From UBA2784 sp964494625 (GTDB lineage: Bacteria > Pseudomonadota > Alphaproteobacteria > Micropepsales > Micropepsaceae): a stretch of DNA of 64,000 bases. How positions within the stretch are numbered: position 1 is the first letter of the stretch; each line of letters opens with the position of its first letter. Below, piece by piece: positions 15,730 to 24,798 of this stretch. Made by a program: the position numbers and the translations under genes. The notes under the pieces are model-generated. The model had not been told where the DNA came from. It was given only the letters and a program-made list of their open reading frames with translations, and did no database searches. The stretch is from NCBI GenBank assembly GCA_964494625.1, contig CAZBRT010000001.1, forward strand, positions 1,054,001 through 1,118,000, written 5' to 3'.

Positions 15730-17346
15730 TCAGGCGGCGGCCATCGACCGGGCGACGGCTTCGGCCACTTTCAGTCCGTCAATGCCCGCCGAGAAAATGC
15801 CGCCTGCATAACCCGCGCCTTCGCCCGCCGGATAGAGACCGCGCGTGTTGATGCTCGCCAGATCATCGCCCCGCCGGATGCGGATGGGCGACGATGTGCG
15901 GCTCTCGATGCCGGTCATCACGGCATCCGCCATGCCGTACCCCCTGATCTCGCGGTCGAAGGCAGGCAGCGCCTCACGCATCGCCGCCGTCACGTAGCCG
16001 GGCAGGCATTCATCGAGCGACGTCAGATGCACTGACGGCTTATAGGACGGAATGACACTGCCGAACGTTGTCGATGGGCGGTGGGCGAGAAAATCACCCA
16101 CCAATTGTCCGGGGGCGGAATAATTGCTGCCGCCTGCCTTGAAAGCCATCTCCTCCCAGTGGCGCTGGAAGGCAATGCCGGCCAGCGGATGGCCCGGATA
16201 GTCATCGGGCGAAATCGCGACAACGAGCCCCGCATTGGCATTTCGCTCCATGCGCGAATACTGGCTCATGCCGTTGGTGACCAGTCGTCCGGGTTCGGAC
16301 GCGGTTGCGACCACGGTGCCGCCCGGACACATGCAGAAGCTGTAGACCGCGCGGCCATTGGATGCGTGATGGACAAGCTTGTAGTCGGCCGCGCCCAGGA
16401 TCTTGTTGCCCGCAAAACGGCCATAGCGCGCTTTGTCGATCAGGGATTGCGGATGCTCGATGCGGACGCCGATGGAGAACGGCTTGGCTTCGACATGGAC
16501 CCCGTCGTTGAACAGCACCTCAAACGTGTCGCGTGCCGAATGGCCGACGGCCAGGACCACATGATCCGCCTCCAGCATGGTGCCATCGGCAAGGGTGATA
16601 CCGCGCATGCGGCGTTCGCCGTGCGCATCCTTCTCCACCTGAAAGCCGGTGACGCGGGTCTCAAAGCGGATCTCGCCGCCCAGGCGCTCGATCTTGCCGC
16701 GCATATGCTCAACCATCGAGACGAGGCGGAACGTGCCGATATGGGGCTTGGCCACATAGAGGATCTCGTCCGGCGCGCCTGACGCCACAAATTCGGTCAG
16801 GACCTTGCGGCCGAGAAAGCGCGGATCGCTGATCTGGCTGTAGAGCTTGCCGTCAGAGAATGTGCCGGCACCGCCCTCGCCGAACTGCGCGTTTGATTCC
16901 GGGTTGAGCAGACGCTTGCGCCAGAAGGCAAAAGTATCCTTCGTGCGTTCGCGCACCATTTTGCCCCGGTCGAGGATGATCGGGGCAAAGCCCATCTCGG
17001 CAAGCGCAAGGCCCGCAAAAATGCCGCAGGGGCCAAAGCCGATCACGACGGGGCGGCGCGCAGGCGGGCGGGCAAGCCTGACCGGCATGTGCCAGTCCAT
17101 GTCGGGCGTCGGCCGTATATGCTTGTCGGCGGCGAGGCGCTTCAGCGCCGCTTCCTCGTCCATCACCTCCGCATCGACCGTATAGATAAGGTGGATCGCA
17201 TCCCTTTTGCGCGCATCAAAGCTGCGGCGAAAGACGGTAAAGCCCTTCATCCCTGTGGCCGCAATGCCCAGACGCTTGAGGATCGCCGCGGGCAGCGCGG
17301 CGTCGTCATGGTCGAGCGGCAGCTTGATTTCCGTGACGCGGATCAT
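15730..17346 (-). CDS. FAD-dependent dehydrogenase (COG2509-like), 538 aa
   Basis: Large single-chain flavoprotein. The N-terminal ~90 residues form a small alpha/beta domain typical of the family (MIRVTEIKLPLDHDDAAL...). The FAD fold follows, with VVIGFGPCGIFAGLALAE near 105-122, NAQFGEGGAGTFSDGKL (a family hallmark) and VLAVGHSARDTF. The C-terminal YPAGEGAGYAGGI completes the FAD site. The substrate is unknown. The start at 17346 is preferred to upstream in-frame codons because the family N-terminus begins there and the longer version would run into the promoter region of the divergent carboxylase. It is coupled to the YhiN-type flavoprotein downstream. Confidence 0.88.
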   Translation of the reverse strand: MIRVTEIKLPLDHDDAALPAAILKRLGIAATGMKGFTVFRRSFDARKRDAIHLIYTVDAEVMDEEAALKRLAADKHIRPTPDMDWHMPVRLARPPARRPVVIGFGPCGIFAGLALAEMGFAPIILDRGKMVRERTKDTFAFWRKRLLNPESNAQFGEGGAGTFSDGKLYSQISDPRFLGRKVLTEFVASGAPDEILYVAKPHIGTFRLVSMVEHMRGKIERLGGEIRFETRVTGFQVEKDAHGERRMRGITLADGTMLEADHVVLAVGHSARDTFEVLFNDGVHVEAKPFSIGVRIEHPQSLIDKARYGRFAGNKILGAADYKLVHHASNGRAVYSFCMCPGGTVVATASEPGRLVTNGMSQYSRMERNANAGLVVAISPDDYPGHPLAGIAFQRHWEEMAFKAGGSNYSAPGQLVGDFLAHRPSTTFGSVIPSYKPSVHLTSLDECLPGYVTAAMREALPAFDREIRGYGMADAVMTGIESRTSSPIRIRRGDDLASINTRGLYPAGEGAGYAGGIFSAGIDGLKVAEAVARSMAAA

Positions 17347-17447
17347 GGGCGGGTTTTGATGCGGGAAGGGTTCGTTTGCAAGGGGCGTTTGCCCCCAAAG
17401 CGCGCCCATGCACAATGCGCCATTGCCCTTGCAGCGTGATCCGCCCC

Positions 17448-20400
17448 ATGCCGAATTTCGACAATATCCTGATCGCCAATCGCGGCGAGATCGCCATCCG
17501 CATTTCTCGAGCGATCTCGAGCCTTGGGCTTGCCAGCGTGATGGTGGCACCCGACGACGATTGGGCGTCGCCCCATGTGATGGCAGGCGATGATGCGGTC
17601 AAGCTGCCGGGACGCGGCGTTTCCGCCTATCTTGACGGCGCGGCGATCATTGCGGCGGCGAAGGCGGCAGGCGCGGGGGCTATTCATCCCGGCTATGGTT
17701 TTCTTTCGGAGCAGGCCGATTTTGCAGCGGCTGTGCGTGAGGCAGGCCTTGTTTTCATCGGTCCCGAGGACGCGGCCTTGCACCTTTTCGGCGACAAGCT
17801 GAAGGCGCGGGCGCTGGCGCGTGCCTGCGGCGTGCCGCTATTGCCGGGCACGCCTGGCGAGGTTGATCTGGCTGGTGCGCGCGCCTTTCTCGCGTCGCTT
17901 GATGGTCAAGCGGTGATGATCAAGGCGGTGGCCGGCGGCGGCGGGCGCGGCATGCGAAAGGTTTCAACTGCCACCGAACTTGCTGAGGCCTTTCCCGTTT
18001 GTGCGGCCGAGGCCAAGGCGGCGTTCGGCAATGGCGCGCTTTATGTGGAGCGTTTTGCGGACGCTTCCCGTCATGTGGAAGTGCAGGTGATCGGCGACGA
18101 TCAAGGAAACATCTGCGTCATCGGGGATCGCGATTGCTCGATCCAGAACCGCAACCAGAAGCTTGTCGAGATCGCGCCTGCGCCGGGGCTTTCCGACACC
18201 ATGCGCGACGCGCTGCATGCGGCAACGCGGACGATGGCCGCAAAAGGCCAGCTCACCAGCCTTGCGACGTTTGAATTTCTCGTTTCCGGCAGCCAGTTTC
18301 ATTTCATCGAAGCCAATCCGCGCCTGCAGGTAGAACATCCGGTGACGGAGGAAGTCACCGGCATCGACATCGTGGCGGCACAGATCAGCGTGGCGCGCGG
18401 CGCGATGCTCTCGGCGATGGGGCTTGGCAATACGCCGCCGTCGCGGGGTCATGCGATCGAGATGCGCATCCAGATGACGCGGCCCGGCACGATTGCGGTT
18501 TTCGAGGCACCACAAGGCCCCGGCCTTCGCTGTGACAGCGGCGTGCAGGCGGGTTATCAGCCTGGCATCGCCTATGATCCGATGCTGGCCAAGCTCATCG
18601 TTCATCATCCGGGTGGTTTCGGTGATGCGGCGGCGATGGCGGCACGCGCGATCAGTGAATTGCGCGTGGAAGGGATCGGCATCAATCAGGCCGAACTCTT
18701 CGGCGTGGTGGCGCATCCCGATTTTTCCGCATTGGCCTTCACCACGCGCAGTTTTGGCGATGGCGCCTTTGCGCCGCGCGGCGAATTCCGGCCACGCTTT
18801 GCCGCCATGGCTGCAGCATCGACCGCGCCTTCAGCGACGCCACAGGCGGCGGCGCGCGCGTCTGTTGCGCTGGCAGAGGGGGAGATCGGCATCATCGCCC
18901 CGCTGCGAGGCACTTTGGTTGCCTTGCATGTGCACGCTGGCGAGGCGGTTGCGGCCGGTCAGACCCTTCTGGTGCTCGAAGCGATGAAGATGCATCACCT
19001 TGTTGCGGCGCCCGCATCCGGCGTTGTCACGCGGGTCGATGTCGCCATCGGCGAGACAATTGACGAGGGCACATTGCTGGCCGCGCTGAGGGCAGACGCG
19101 CATGGCGAAGCTACGCATGCCGCGGCGATTTCTGTCGATCCCGACCACATCAGGCCCGACCTTGCCGAGTTTCTCACCCGTCAGGAAAAACTTTTCGACG
19201 ATGCCAGGCCTGATGCTGTCGCACGCCGGCGCAAGACGGACCAGCAGACGGCGCGCGAAAACCTCGCCGCGCTCTTTGATGATGGTGCCTATGCCGAATA
19301 TGGCGGGCTTGCGGTCGCGGCCCAGCGGCGCCGACGGTCGATGGAAGACCTCGTCGCCCAGACGCCAGCCGACGGGCTCATCACCGGCATCGGTGCGGTC
19401 AATGCTGCGCATTTTCCCGAGGAGCGTGCGCGCACGCTCGCGCTTGCCTATGACTATACCGTGCTGGCCGGCACGCAGGGCCTGATGAACCACCGGAAGA
19501 CGGATCGTGTGCTGGCGCTGGCCGAGCGGCATCGACTGCCGATTGTCTGGTTTACCGAAGGTGGCGGCGGGCGGCCTGGCGACACGGATGCAATGGGCGT
19601 CGCGGGACTTGATGTGCCGAGCTTTGTCTCGTTTGCGCGGCTTTCAGGTGTTGCGCCGCGCATTGCCGTCAATTCAGGCCGCTGCTTTGCGGGCAATGCG
19701 GCGATCTTCGGCTGCGCTGACATCACGATTGCAACGGCCAACTCGAATATCGGCATGGGTGGCCCCGCGATGATCGAGGGCGGCGGGCTTGGCGTCTTCC
19801 GGCCGGAAGATATCGGCCCCGTGGATGTGCAGACCGAAAATGGCGTCGTGGATATTGCCGTCAGCGACGAGCGCGAAGCTGTCGCGGTCGCGCGGCGCGC
19901 GCTCTCGTATTTCCAGGGTGCGGTCGCGGATTGGCAGACGGAGGATCAGCGCCTCTTGCGCCATGCGATCCCCGAAAACCGGCTCCATGTCTATGACATC
20001 CGGAAACTGATCGGGCTTCTGGCCGACAAGGCCTCGTTCCTTGAACTGCGGGCGGCCTATGGCAAGGGCATGCTGACGGGCTTTGTGCGGATCGAAGGCC
20101 GGCCGATGGGTCTGATCGCGAACAACTCCATGATGCTGGGTGGTGCCATCGACGCCGAGGGCGCGGAAAAGGCCGCGCGCTTCCTGCAGCTTTGCGATGC
20201 GTTTGACCTGCCGGTCTTGTCGCTTTGCGATACGCCGGGCTTCATGGTTGGCCCTGACGAGGAGAAGAAGGCAGGCGTGCGGCGCATGTCGAGCTTGTTT
20301 GTCAGTGCCGCCAGCATGGATGTGCCGGTCTTCATGGTGGTCTTGCGCAAGGGCTATGGGCTTGGCGCACAGGCGATGGCGGGCGGAAGTTTCCATACGC

Positions 20401-20702
20401 CGTTCTTCAATGTCGCCTGGCCAACGGGCGAGTTTGGCGGCATGGGGCTGGAGGGTGCGGTGCGGCTCGGCTGGCGCAAGGAGCTGGATGCCGAGGCTGA
20501 TCCGGTCAAGCGCAAGGCGCTCTACGACAAATTGGTCGCTGCCATGTACGCGAATGGCAAGGCGGTCTCGATGGCCTCATTTCTTGAAGTCGACGCGGTA
20601 ATCGACCCCAAGGACACCCGCGCGTGGATCGTGCGCGGGCTCAAGTCGCTGCCGCCGCCGCAACCGCGGACGCACAAGAAGCGGATGATCGATACCTGGT
20701 AA
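17448..20702 (+). CDS. Single-chain biotin-dependent acyl-CoA carboxylase (BC-BCCP-CT fusion, 1084 aa)
   Basis: One polypeptide carries all carboxylase parts. Biotin carboxylase (1 to ~450): ILIANRGEIAIRI, the ATP loop KAVAGGGGRGM, and EANPRLQVEHPVTE. Biotin carboxyl carrier (~475-550): EAMKMHH with biotinyl K514. Carboxyltransferase (~575-1084): N-domain TGIGAVN...YDYTVLAGTQG and C-domain LCDTPGFMVGPDEE. In most alphaproteobacteria these are separate PccA/PccB or AccA-D subunits. The fused BC-BCCP-CT order resembles long-chain or multi-substrate acyl-CoA carboxylases described in actinobacteria and some proteobacteria. The substrate (acetyl-, propionyl- or longer acyl-CoA) cannot be decided by reading. 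The start at 17448 begins the domain exactly (MPNFDNILIANRG). Confidence 0.93.
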   Translation: MPNFDNILIANRGEIAIRISRAISSLGLASVMVAPDDDWASPHVMAGDDAVKLPGRGVSAYLDGAAIIAAAKAAGAGAIHPGYGFLSEQADFAAAVREAGLVFIGPEDAALHLFGDKLKARALARACGVPLLPGTPGEVDLAGARAFLASLDGQAVMIKAVAGGGGRGMRKVSTATELAEAFPVCAAEAKAAFGNGALYVERFADASRHVEVQVIGDDQGNICVIGDRDCSIQNRNQKLVEIAPAPGLSDTMRDALHAATRTMAAKGQLTSLATFEFLVSGSQFHFIEANPRLQVEHPVTEEVTGIDIVAAQISVARGAMLSAMGLGNTPPSRGHAIEMRIQMTRPGTIAVFEAPQGPGLRCDSGVQAGYQPGIAYDPMLAKLIVHHPGGFGDAAAMAARAISELRVEGIGINQAELFGVVAHPDFSALAFTTRSFGDGAFAPRGEFRPRFAAMAAASTAPSATPQAAARASVALAEGEIGIIAPLRGTLVALHVHAGEAVAAGQTLLVLEAMKMHHLVAAPASGVVTRVDVAIGETIDEGTLLAALRADAHGEATHAAAISVDPDHIRPDLAEFLTRQEKLFDDARPDAVARRRKTDQQTARENLAALFDDGAYAEYGGLAVAAQRRRRSMEDLVAQTPADGLITGIGAVNAAHFPEERARTLALAYDYTVLAGTQGLMNHRKTDRVLALAERHRLPIVWFTEGGGGRPGDTDAMGVAGLDVPSFVSFARLSGVAPRIAVNSGRCFAGNAAIFGCADITIATANSNIGMGGPAMIEGGGLGVFRPEDIGPVDVQTENGVVDIAVSDEREAVAVARRALSYFQGAVADWQTEDQRLLRHAIPENRLHVYDIRKLIGLLADKASFLELRAAYGKGMLTGFVRIEGRPMGLIANNSMMLGGAIDAEGAEKAARFLQLCDAFDLPVLSLCDTPGFMVGPDEEKKAGVRRMSSLFVSAASMDVPVFMVVLRKGYGLGAQAMAGGSFHTPFFNVAWPTGEFGGMGLEGAVRLGWRKELDAEADPVKRKALYDKLVAAMYANGKAVSMASFLEVDAVIDPKDTRAWIVRGLKSLPPPQPRTHKKRMIDTW

Positions 20703-20705
20703 GGC

Positions 20706-21374
20706 TCAGCTCGCCGAGCGGATACGCGGCGCGAAGCGATAGAAGATATGATTGCCGATGGTGACGGTGTGCAACATGCTTGCCGCCCATACCGGCGCCA
20801 CTTCCAGCGTATGGAAATGGGTGGCGCGGCCGGTGTAGTCCTCGTTCCGGCCGGGGCCGTGGAGCATGTACTCGGCCACGTTCAGCGCATTGCGCCAAAC
20901 CTTCTCATCCACAGGGCGGTTCATCGCCCCGTTGCAGGTGAAAGAGAACTGGCAGCCCGAACGGCGCTCGGCACCCTGATAGACGACACCGCAAACGGTT
21001 CCCGGGAAGTTCTTGTTGCGGGTGCGCTGGATGATCACCTGGGCGACCGCCCGCTGGCCGTCGCGCGTTTCGCCGCGCGCCTCGAAATAGACGGCCTGGG
21101 CAAGGCAGGCCCTTTCGACGTCGATGGCTTCGGCGGCGCGCTCTGTCAGGGCCGAGGTCAGGTTGACGGACAAGCTGGCACCGACGCTCTCGACCGCCCT
21201 GTGGGCGACAAGCGAACGCACGGGTCCGGTCTCCGGTCCGGCGGCGACGGGGGGCACGAAGTGGGATGCGGCAATGGCATAGAAGAGGCCGCCTGCAAGG
21301 ACGCTACGCAACACGCGGTCGGCCCGCTGCAAGGAGCGGGCGACAGCCAGTCGCTTTGAGCCGGTCTTGGCCAT
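20706..21374 (-). CDS. SleB/CwlJ-type cell wall hydrolase, exported or anchored (222 aa)
   Basis: The C-terminal ~130 residues are a Hydrolase_2 (SleB) domain: the catalytic Glu in LAQAVYFEARGE (E98), VAQVIIQRT, YQGAERRSGCQFSFTCNG and GRATHFHT. It should cleave peptidoglycan in the periplasm. The N-terminus (MAKTGSKRLAVARSL... then ~17 hydrophobic residues to ASHF) is a signal anchor. The start at 21374 is chosen for the GGGAG Shine-Dalgarno 7 bases upstream; an upstream ATG (21443) would add a Pro-rich low-complexity extension. It is convergent with the carboxylase, separated by 3 bp. Confidence 0.88.
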   Translation of the reverse strand: MAKTGSKRLAVARSLQRADRVLRSVLAGGLFYAIAASHFVPPVAAGPETGPVRSLVAHRAVESVGASLSVNLTSALTERAAEAIDVERACLAQAVYFEARGETRDGQRAVAQVIIQRTRNKNFPGTVCGVVYQGAERRSGCQFSFTCNGAMNRPVDEKVWRNALNVAEYMLHGPGRNEDYTGRATHFHTLEVAPVWAASMLHTVTIGNHIFYRFAPRIRSAS

Positions 21375-21552
21375 CTCGGTCTCCCGGTGGTCAGATCGGC
21401 CGCCGGATTTGGGCCGCGGCGGCGGGGGGAAGGCGTGCGGCACCCCGTAACAAGGGGGGATGGGGGCCGGCCGCCCGGCCAGGGGCCCCTTCAGTGGGGT
21501 CCGGCCAAGTTCGGGCGGACGCTATCGGGCGGGTCGAAGGGGGGTCAATTCT

Positions 21553-21581
21553 TGACAGGTCCGATTCCTGACGACCTGTCA
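21553..21581. promoter_or_regulatory. 9-bp-arm inverted repeat, operator or hairpin
   Basis: TGACAGGTC (21553-21561) and GACCTGTCA (21573-21581) are perfect inverted arms around an 11-bp centre. They lie ~180 bp upstream of the SleB-type hydrolase start, at the border of the AT-rich island. It is equally compatible with a regulator operator or an RNA hairpin. Confidence 0.4.
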
Positions 21582-21777
21582 TGTTCCTTGTTGATAGTTA
21601 TTCTCAAAAATTACCCAAGTAGGTCAGTCTGGTAATATGCGAGTTTCGGCGCATTGGCGAGTGAGATTGATCGGAATCTGATTCCAAAATAGCAGCCAAT
21701 ATCATGTTTTTGAACGATAATCTGATGGTTCTTGTCACCTTGCCGAGCCGTAGGATGGCCAACCAAGCCGGGGGCAT

Positions 21778-21798
21778 CCCTTGTGCAGCGCACAAGGG
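21778..21798. other. Perfect 9-bp hairpin in the AT-rich island
   Basis: CCCTTGTGC and GCACAAGGG flank a 3-nt loop (AGC). There is no T-tract on either side, so it is not a standard terminator. It may mark a structured RNA or a mobile-element remnant. Confidence 0.4.
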
Positions 21799-21931
21799 CA
21801 CCATCGACCAATCGGCCTGCCACACAAGTTAAGAAAGCCGTTCAGACAAATCTCTCGAAAATTTAGGTCGGCAGAAAACAATTATAACGATCATTCAATA
21901 ATTGATGCTCGTAAAAGTTGTTGTCGGGGAC

Positions 21932-24637
21932 TCAGCGATCCTCGCGCCGGTCGCGGTGGCCAGCGGCATTTGCGGCTGCGATGGCAGCCTGGGCCGCTGC
22001 CAGTCGCGCAATCGGCACGCGATAGGGCGAGCACGACACATAATCGAGACCGATCTCGGCGCAGAAGCGGATGGAGGCGGGGTCGCCGCCATGCTCACCG
22101 CAAATGCCGAGCTTGAGGCCGGGCCGCGCCGCCCGCCCGCGCTCGGCGGCGATGCGAACAAGCTCGCCCACGCCCTCGGTGTCCAAGCTGACGAAGGGGT
22201 CAATCTCGATCAGGCCGGCCTTGCGGTAGTCCTCCAGAAAGCGGGCACTGTCGTCCCGACTGATGCCGAAGGTCGTCTGGGTCAGGTCATTGGTGCCGAA
22301 GGAGAAGAACTCGGCGGTGCCTGCAATGTCGCCCGCCCGCAGTGCCGCCCGGGGCAATTCGATCATGGTGCCGACGAGATAGGTCAGCTTCTTGCCCGTC
22401 TCGGCCTCGATGGAACGGGCAGTCGCGTCGATCCGGCGCTTCATCATGTCGAGTTCGCCGCGCATGGCGACCAGGGGGATCATGATCTCGGGCGTCACCG
22501 GTCTCCCGTCCGCACCCGGCCCCTCTGCCGCCTCAAGGGCTGCCTCGAAGATGGCGCGGGCTTGCATCTCGTAGATTTCGGGGTAGGTCACGCCCAGCCG
22601 GACCCCGCGATGGCCCAGCATGGGGTTGAACTCGTGAAGCTCGTCAATGCGTGCGCGCAGGCGGCTGATGGTGACCCCAGCAACAGCGGCCACTTCCGCC
22701 ATTTCTGCTTCGGTGCGCGGCAGGAACTCGTGGAGCGGCGGGTCGAGGAGCCGGATGGTGACCGGCAGCCCCGCCATGATGCGGAAAAGCTCCACAAAGT
22801 CGGAGCGCTGCATGGGCAGGATCCGGGCCAGCGCGGTGCGGCGGCCCTTTTCGGTCTCGGCCACGATCATCTCGCGCACCGCAAGGATGCGGGTCGCGTC
22901 AAAGAACATGTGCTCGGTGCGGCAAAGGCCGATGCCTTCCGCGCTGAAAGTGCGGGCGACCCGCGCGTCGGCCGGCGTTTCGGCATTGGCGCGCACAGTC
23001 AGCGTGCGGCGCGCGTCGGCCCACCCCATCAAGGTTGCAAAGTCGCCGGATAATTCGGGATCGATCGTGGGCACGCGGCCGCGGAAGACCTCGCCGGTCG
23101 AACCGTCGATGGTGATGATGTCGCCCTTGCGCAGGGTTTTGCCGCCCGCGCTCATCGTGCCGGCCGCTTCGTCGATGCGCAGCGCGCCCGCGCCCGACAC
23201 GCAAGGCCGCCCCATGCCGCGCGCCACCACGGCGGCGTGGCTGGTCATGCCGCCCCGCGCCGTCAGGATGCCGCGGGCGGCATGCATGCCGTGAATGTCC
23301 TCAGGGCTTGTCTCGATGCGCACAAGCAGGACATCGCGTCCATCGGAAGCGACGCGTTCCGCCTCTGACGGGTCAAAGACCACTTCGCCCGAGGCGGCAC
23401 CGGGAGACGCCGCAAGGCCGCGCGTAAAGTTTTCGCGCGGCGCCTTGGGATCAAGTGTCGGGTGCAACAACTGGTCGAGCGATTGCGGGTCGATGCGGCT
23501 CACCGCCTCGTCACGGGTAATGAGCCCTTCGGCCGCCATATCGACGGCGATTTTCAGTGCGGCCCTGGTTGAACGCTTTCCGGCGCGCGTCTGCAGCATG
23601 TAAAGCTGCCCGCGCTCCACCGTGAACTCGATGTCCTGCATGTCGCGGTAATGCGCCTCCAGGAGGTTGGTCACCTTGACCAGTTCGCCAAAGACCTGGG
23701 GCAGGGCCATTTCCATTGCGGCACCCTCGGCACCGTTGGCGCGGCCATGTTCCGTCAGCGGCTGGGGCGTGCGGATGCCGGCAACCACGTCCTCGCCCTG
23801 GGCGTTGATCATGTATTCGCCGAACAGCATTTTCTCGCCGGTTGACGGATTGCGCGTGAAGGCAACGCCGGTTGCGCTGTCGTCACCCCTGTTGCCGAAG
23901 ACCATCGCCTGGACCGTTACAGCCGTGCCCCAGGATTCCGGAATGTTGTGCAGGCGGCGATAGGTTGACGCGCGCGCGTTCATCCAGCTGCCGAAGACCG
24001 CGCCGACGGCGCCCCATAATTGGGCGACAGGGTCTTGCGGGAAGGGCGCGCCGGTTTCCTCCTCCACCTTCTCCAGATAATCGGCAACGATGGCTTCAAG
24101 GTCTTGCGCATCAAGGCCGGTGTCGAGGGTGACACCCTTTTCCTCTTTCGCGAGATCAAGGATCTCCTCGAAGACGCCGTGATCGACGCCCAGCACGACA
24201 TCCGAATACATCTGGATGAAGCGGCGCCAGCTGTCCCAGGCAAAGCGCGGATTGCCGGATAGCCGCGCAAGGCCCACGACCGTCTTGTCGTTCATGCCCA
24301 AGTTCAAAACCGTATCCATCATGCCCGGCATCGAGGCACGCGCGCCCGAGCGCACCGAGACCAGCAGCGGATTTTCGGGATCGCCAAAGCGCTTGCCGGT
24401 GGCTTCCCCCATCGCCGCGATCCCGGCCGTCACCTGATCGATCAGGCCCTCGGGATAATTGCGGTTATTGGCGTAGAAGGCGGTGCAGACTTCGGTCGTG
24501 ATCGTAAAGCCGGGCGGCACGGGCAAGCCCATCGACGACATTTCGGCGAGGTTCGCGCCCTTGCCGCCCAGAAGCTCGCGCAATTCGCCCGAGCCATCCG
24601 CCTTGCCCCGACCGAAGGCGTAAACCCATTTCGTCAT
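21932..24637 (-). CDS. ppdK: Pyruvate, phosphate dikinase (901 aa)
   Basis: Full-length PPDK (family ~870-900 aa), which interconverts pyruvate + ATP + Pi and PEP + AMP + PPi. The N-terminal nucleotide-binding domain starts MTKWVYAFGRGKADG...LLGGKGANLAEM. The swivelling phosphohistidine domain has the catalytic His in RGGMTSHAAVVARG (H467). The C-terminal PEP/pyruvate TIM barrel shows FFSFGTNDLTQTTFG and LGICGEHGGDP with its catalytic Cys. It probably serves gluconeogenesis or reversible PPi-linked glycolysis. It is the next minus-strand gene after glyS (162 bp gap); cotranscription is possible but not shown. Confidence 0.97.
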   Translation of the reverse strand: MTKWVYAFGRGKADGSGELRELLGGKGANLAEMSSMGLPVPPGFTITTEVCTAFYANNRNYPEGLIDQVTAGIAAMGEATGKRFGDPENPLLVSVRSGARASMPGMMDTVLNLGMNDKTVVGLARLSGNPRFAWDSWRRFIQMYSDVVLGVDHGVFEEILDLAKEEKGVTLDTGLDAQDLEAIVADYLEKVEEETGAPFPQDPVAQLWGAVGAVFGSWMNARASTYRRLHNIPESWGTAVTVQAMVFGNRGDDSATGVAFTRNPSTGEKMLFGEYMINAQGEDVVAGIRTPQPLTEHGRANGAEGAAMEMALPQVFGELVKVTNLLEAHYRDMQDIEFTVERGQLYMLQTRAGKRSTRAALKIAVDMAAEGLITRDEAVSRIDPQSLDQLLHPTLDPKAPRENFTRGLAASPGAASGEVVFDPSEAERVASDGRDVLLVRIETSPEDIHGMHAARGILTARGGMTSHAAVVARGMGRPCVSGAGALRIDEAAGTMSAGGKTLRKGDIITIDGSTGEVFRGRVPTIDPELSGDFATLMGWADARRTLTVRANAETPADARVARTFSAEGIGLCRTEHMFFDATRILAVREMIVAETEKGRRTALARILPMQRSDFVELFRIMAGLPVTIRLLDPPLHEFLPRTEAEMAEVAAVAGVTISRLRARIDELHEFNPMLGHRGVRLGVTYPEIYEMQARAIFEAALEAAEGPGADGRPVTPEIMIPLVAMRGELDMMKRRIDATARSIEAETGKKLTYLVGTMIELPRAALRAGDIAGTAEFFSFGTNDLTQTTFGISRDDSARFLEDYRKAGLIEIDPFVSLDTEGVGELVRIAAERGRAARPGLKLGICGEHGGDPASIRFCAEIGLDYVSCSPYRVPIARLAAAQAAIAAANAAGHRDRREDR

Positions 24638-24716
24638 CGCCCGTCAGCCCCTGCCACTTCCCCGAGTGAGTCCCATGTTGCGGCGCATCATGGCGGGGTG
24701 ATGGGGGTGGGGCAAC

Positions 24717-24746
24717 GGGGAAGTGGGGGAAGTGGGGGAAGTGGCG
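24717..24746. repeat. Short 9-bp tandem repeat (AAGTGGGGG x ~3)
   Basis: Two perfect and one partial unit of AAGTGGGGG follow GGGG at 24717, between ppdK and glyS. It is a slippage-prone microsatellite about 80-110 bp upstream of the ppdK start, so copy number could affect its promoter. A small hairpin (CCCCGT/ACGGGG, 24767-24784) beside it may terminate glyS. Confidence 0.5.
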
Positions 24747-24798
24747 CGAGCTCGATCATACCCTTTCCCCGTGATTAAACGGGGAGGCGAAAGCAGGG

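Larger units (their letters stand above)
21375..21931. other. Gene-free 557-bp interval with an AT-rich core
   Basis: No credible coding frame was found on either strand. The part next to SleB is G/C-rich (runs of G around 21420-21550). From about 21580 to 21910 the composition drops sharply, with stretches such as AGAAAACAATTATAACG, unlike the surrounding DNA. It holds two inverted repeats listed separately. It could contain the SleB promoter, a decayed mobile element or an RNA gene. I could not identify transposase remains with confidence. Confidence 0.6.

Noticed and set aside
21604..21825. 70-73-codon minus-strand frames in the AT-rich island as transposase remnants
   Set aside because: No recognisable transposase motif, catalytic acid or terminal repeats.
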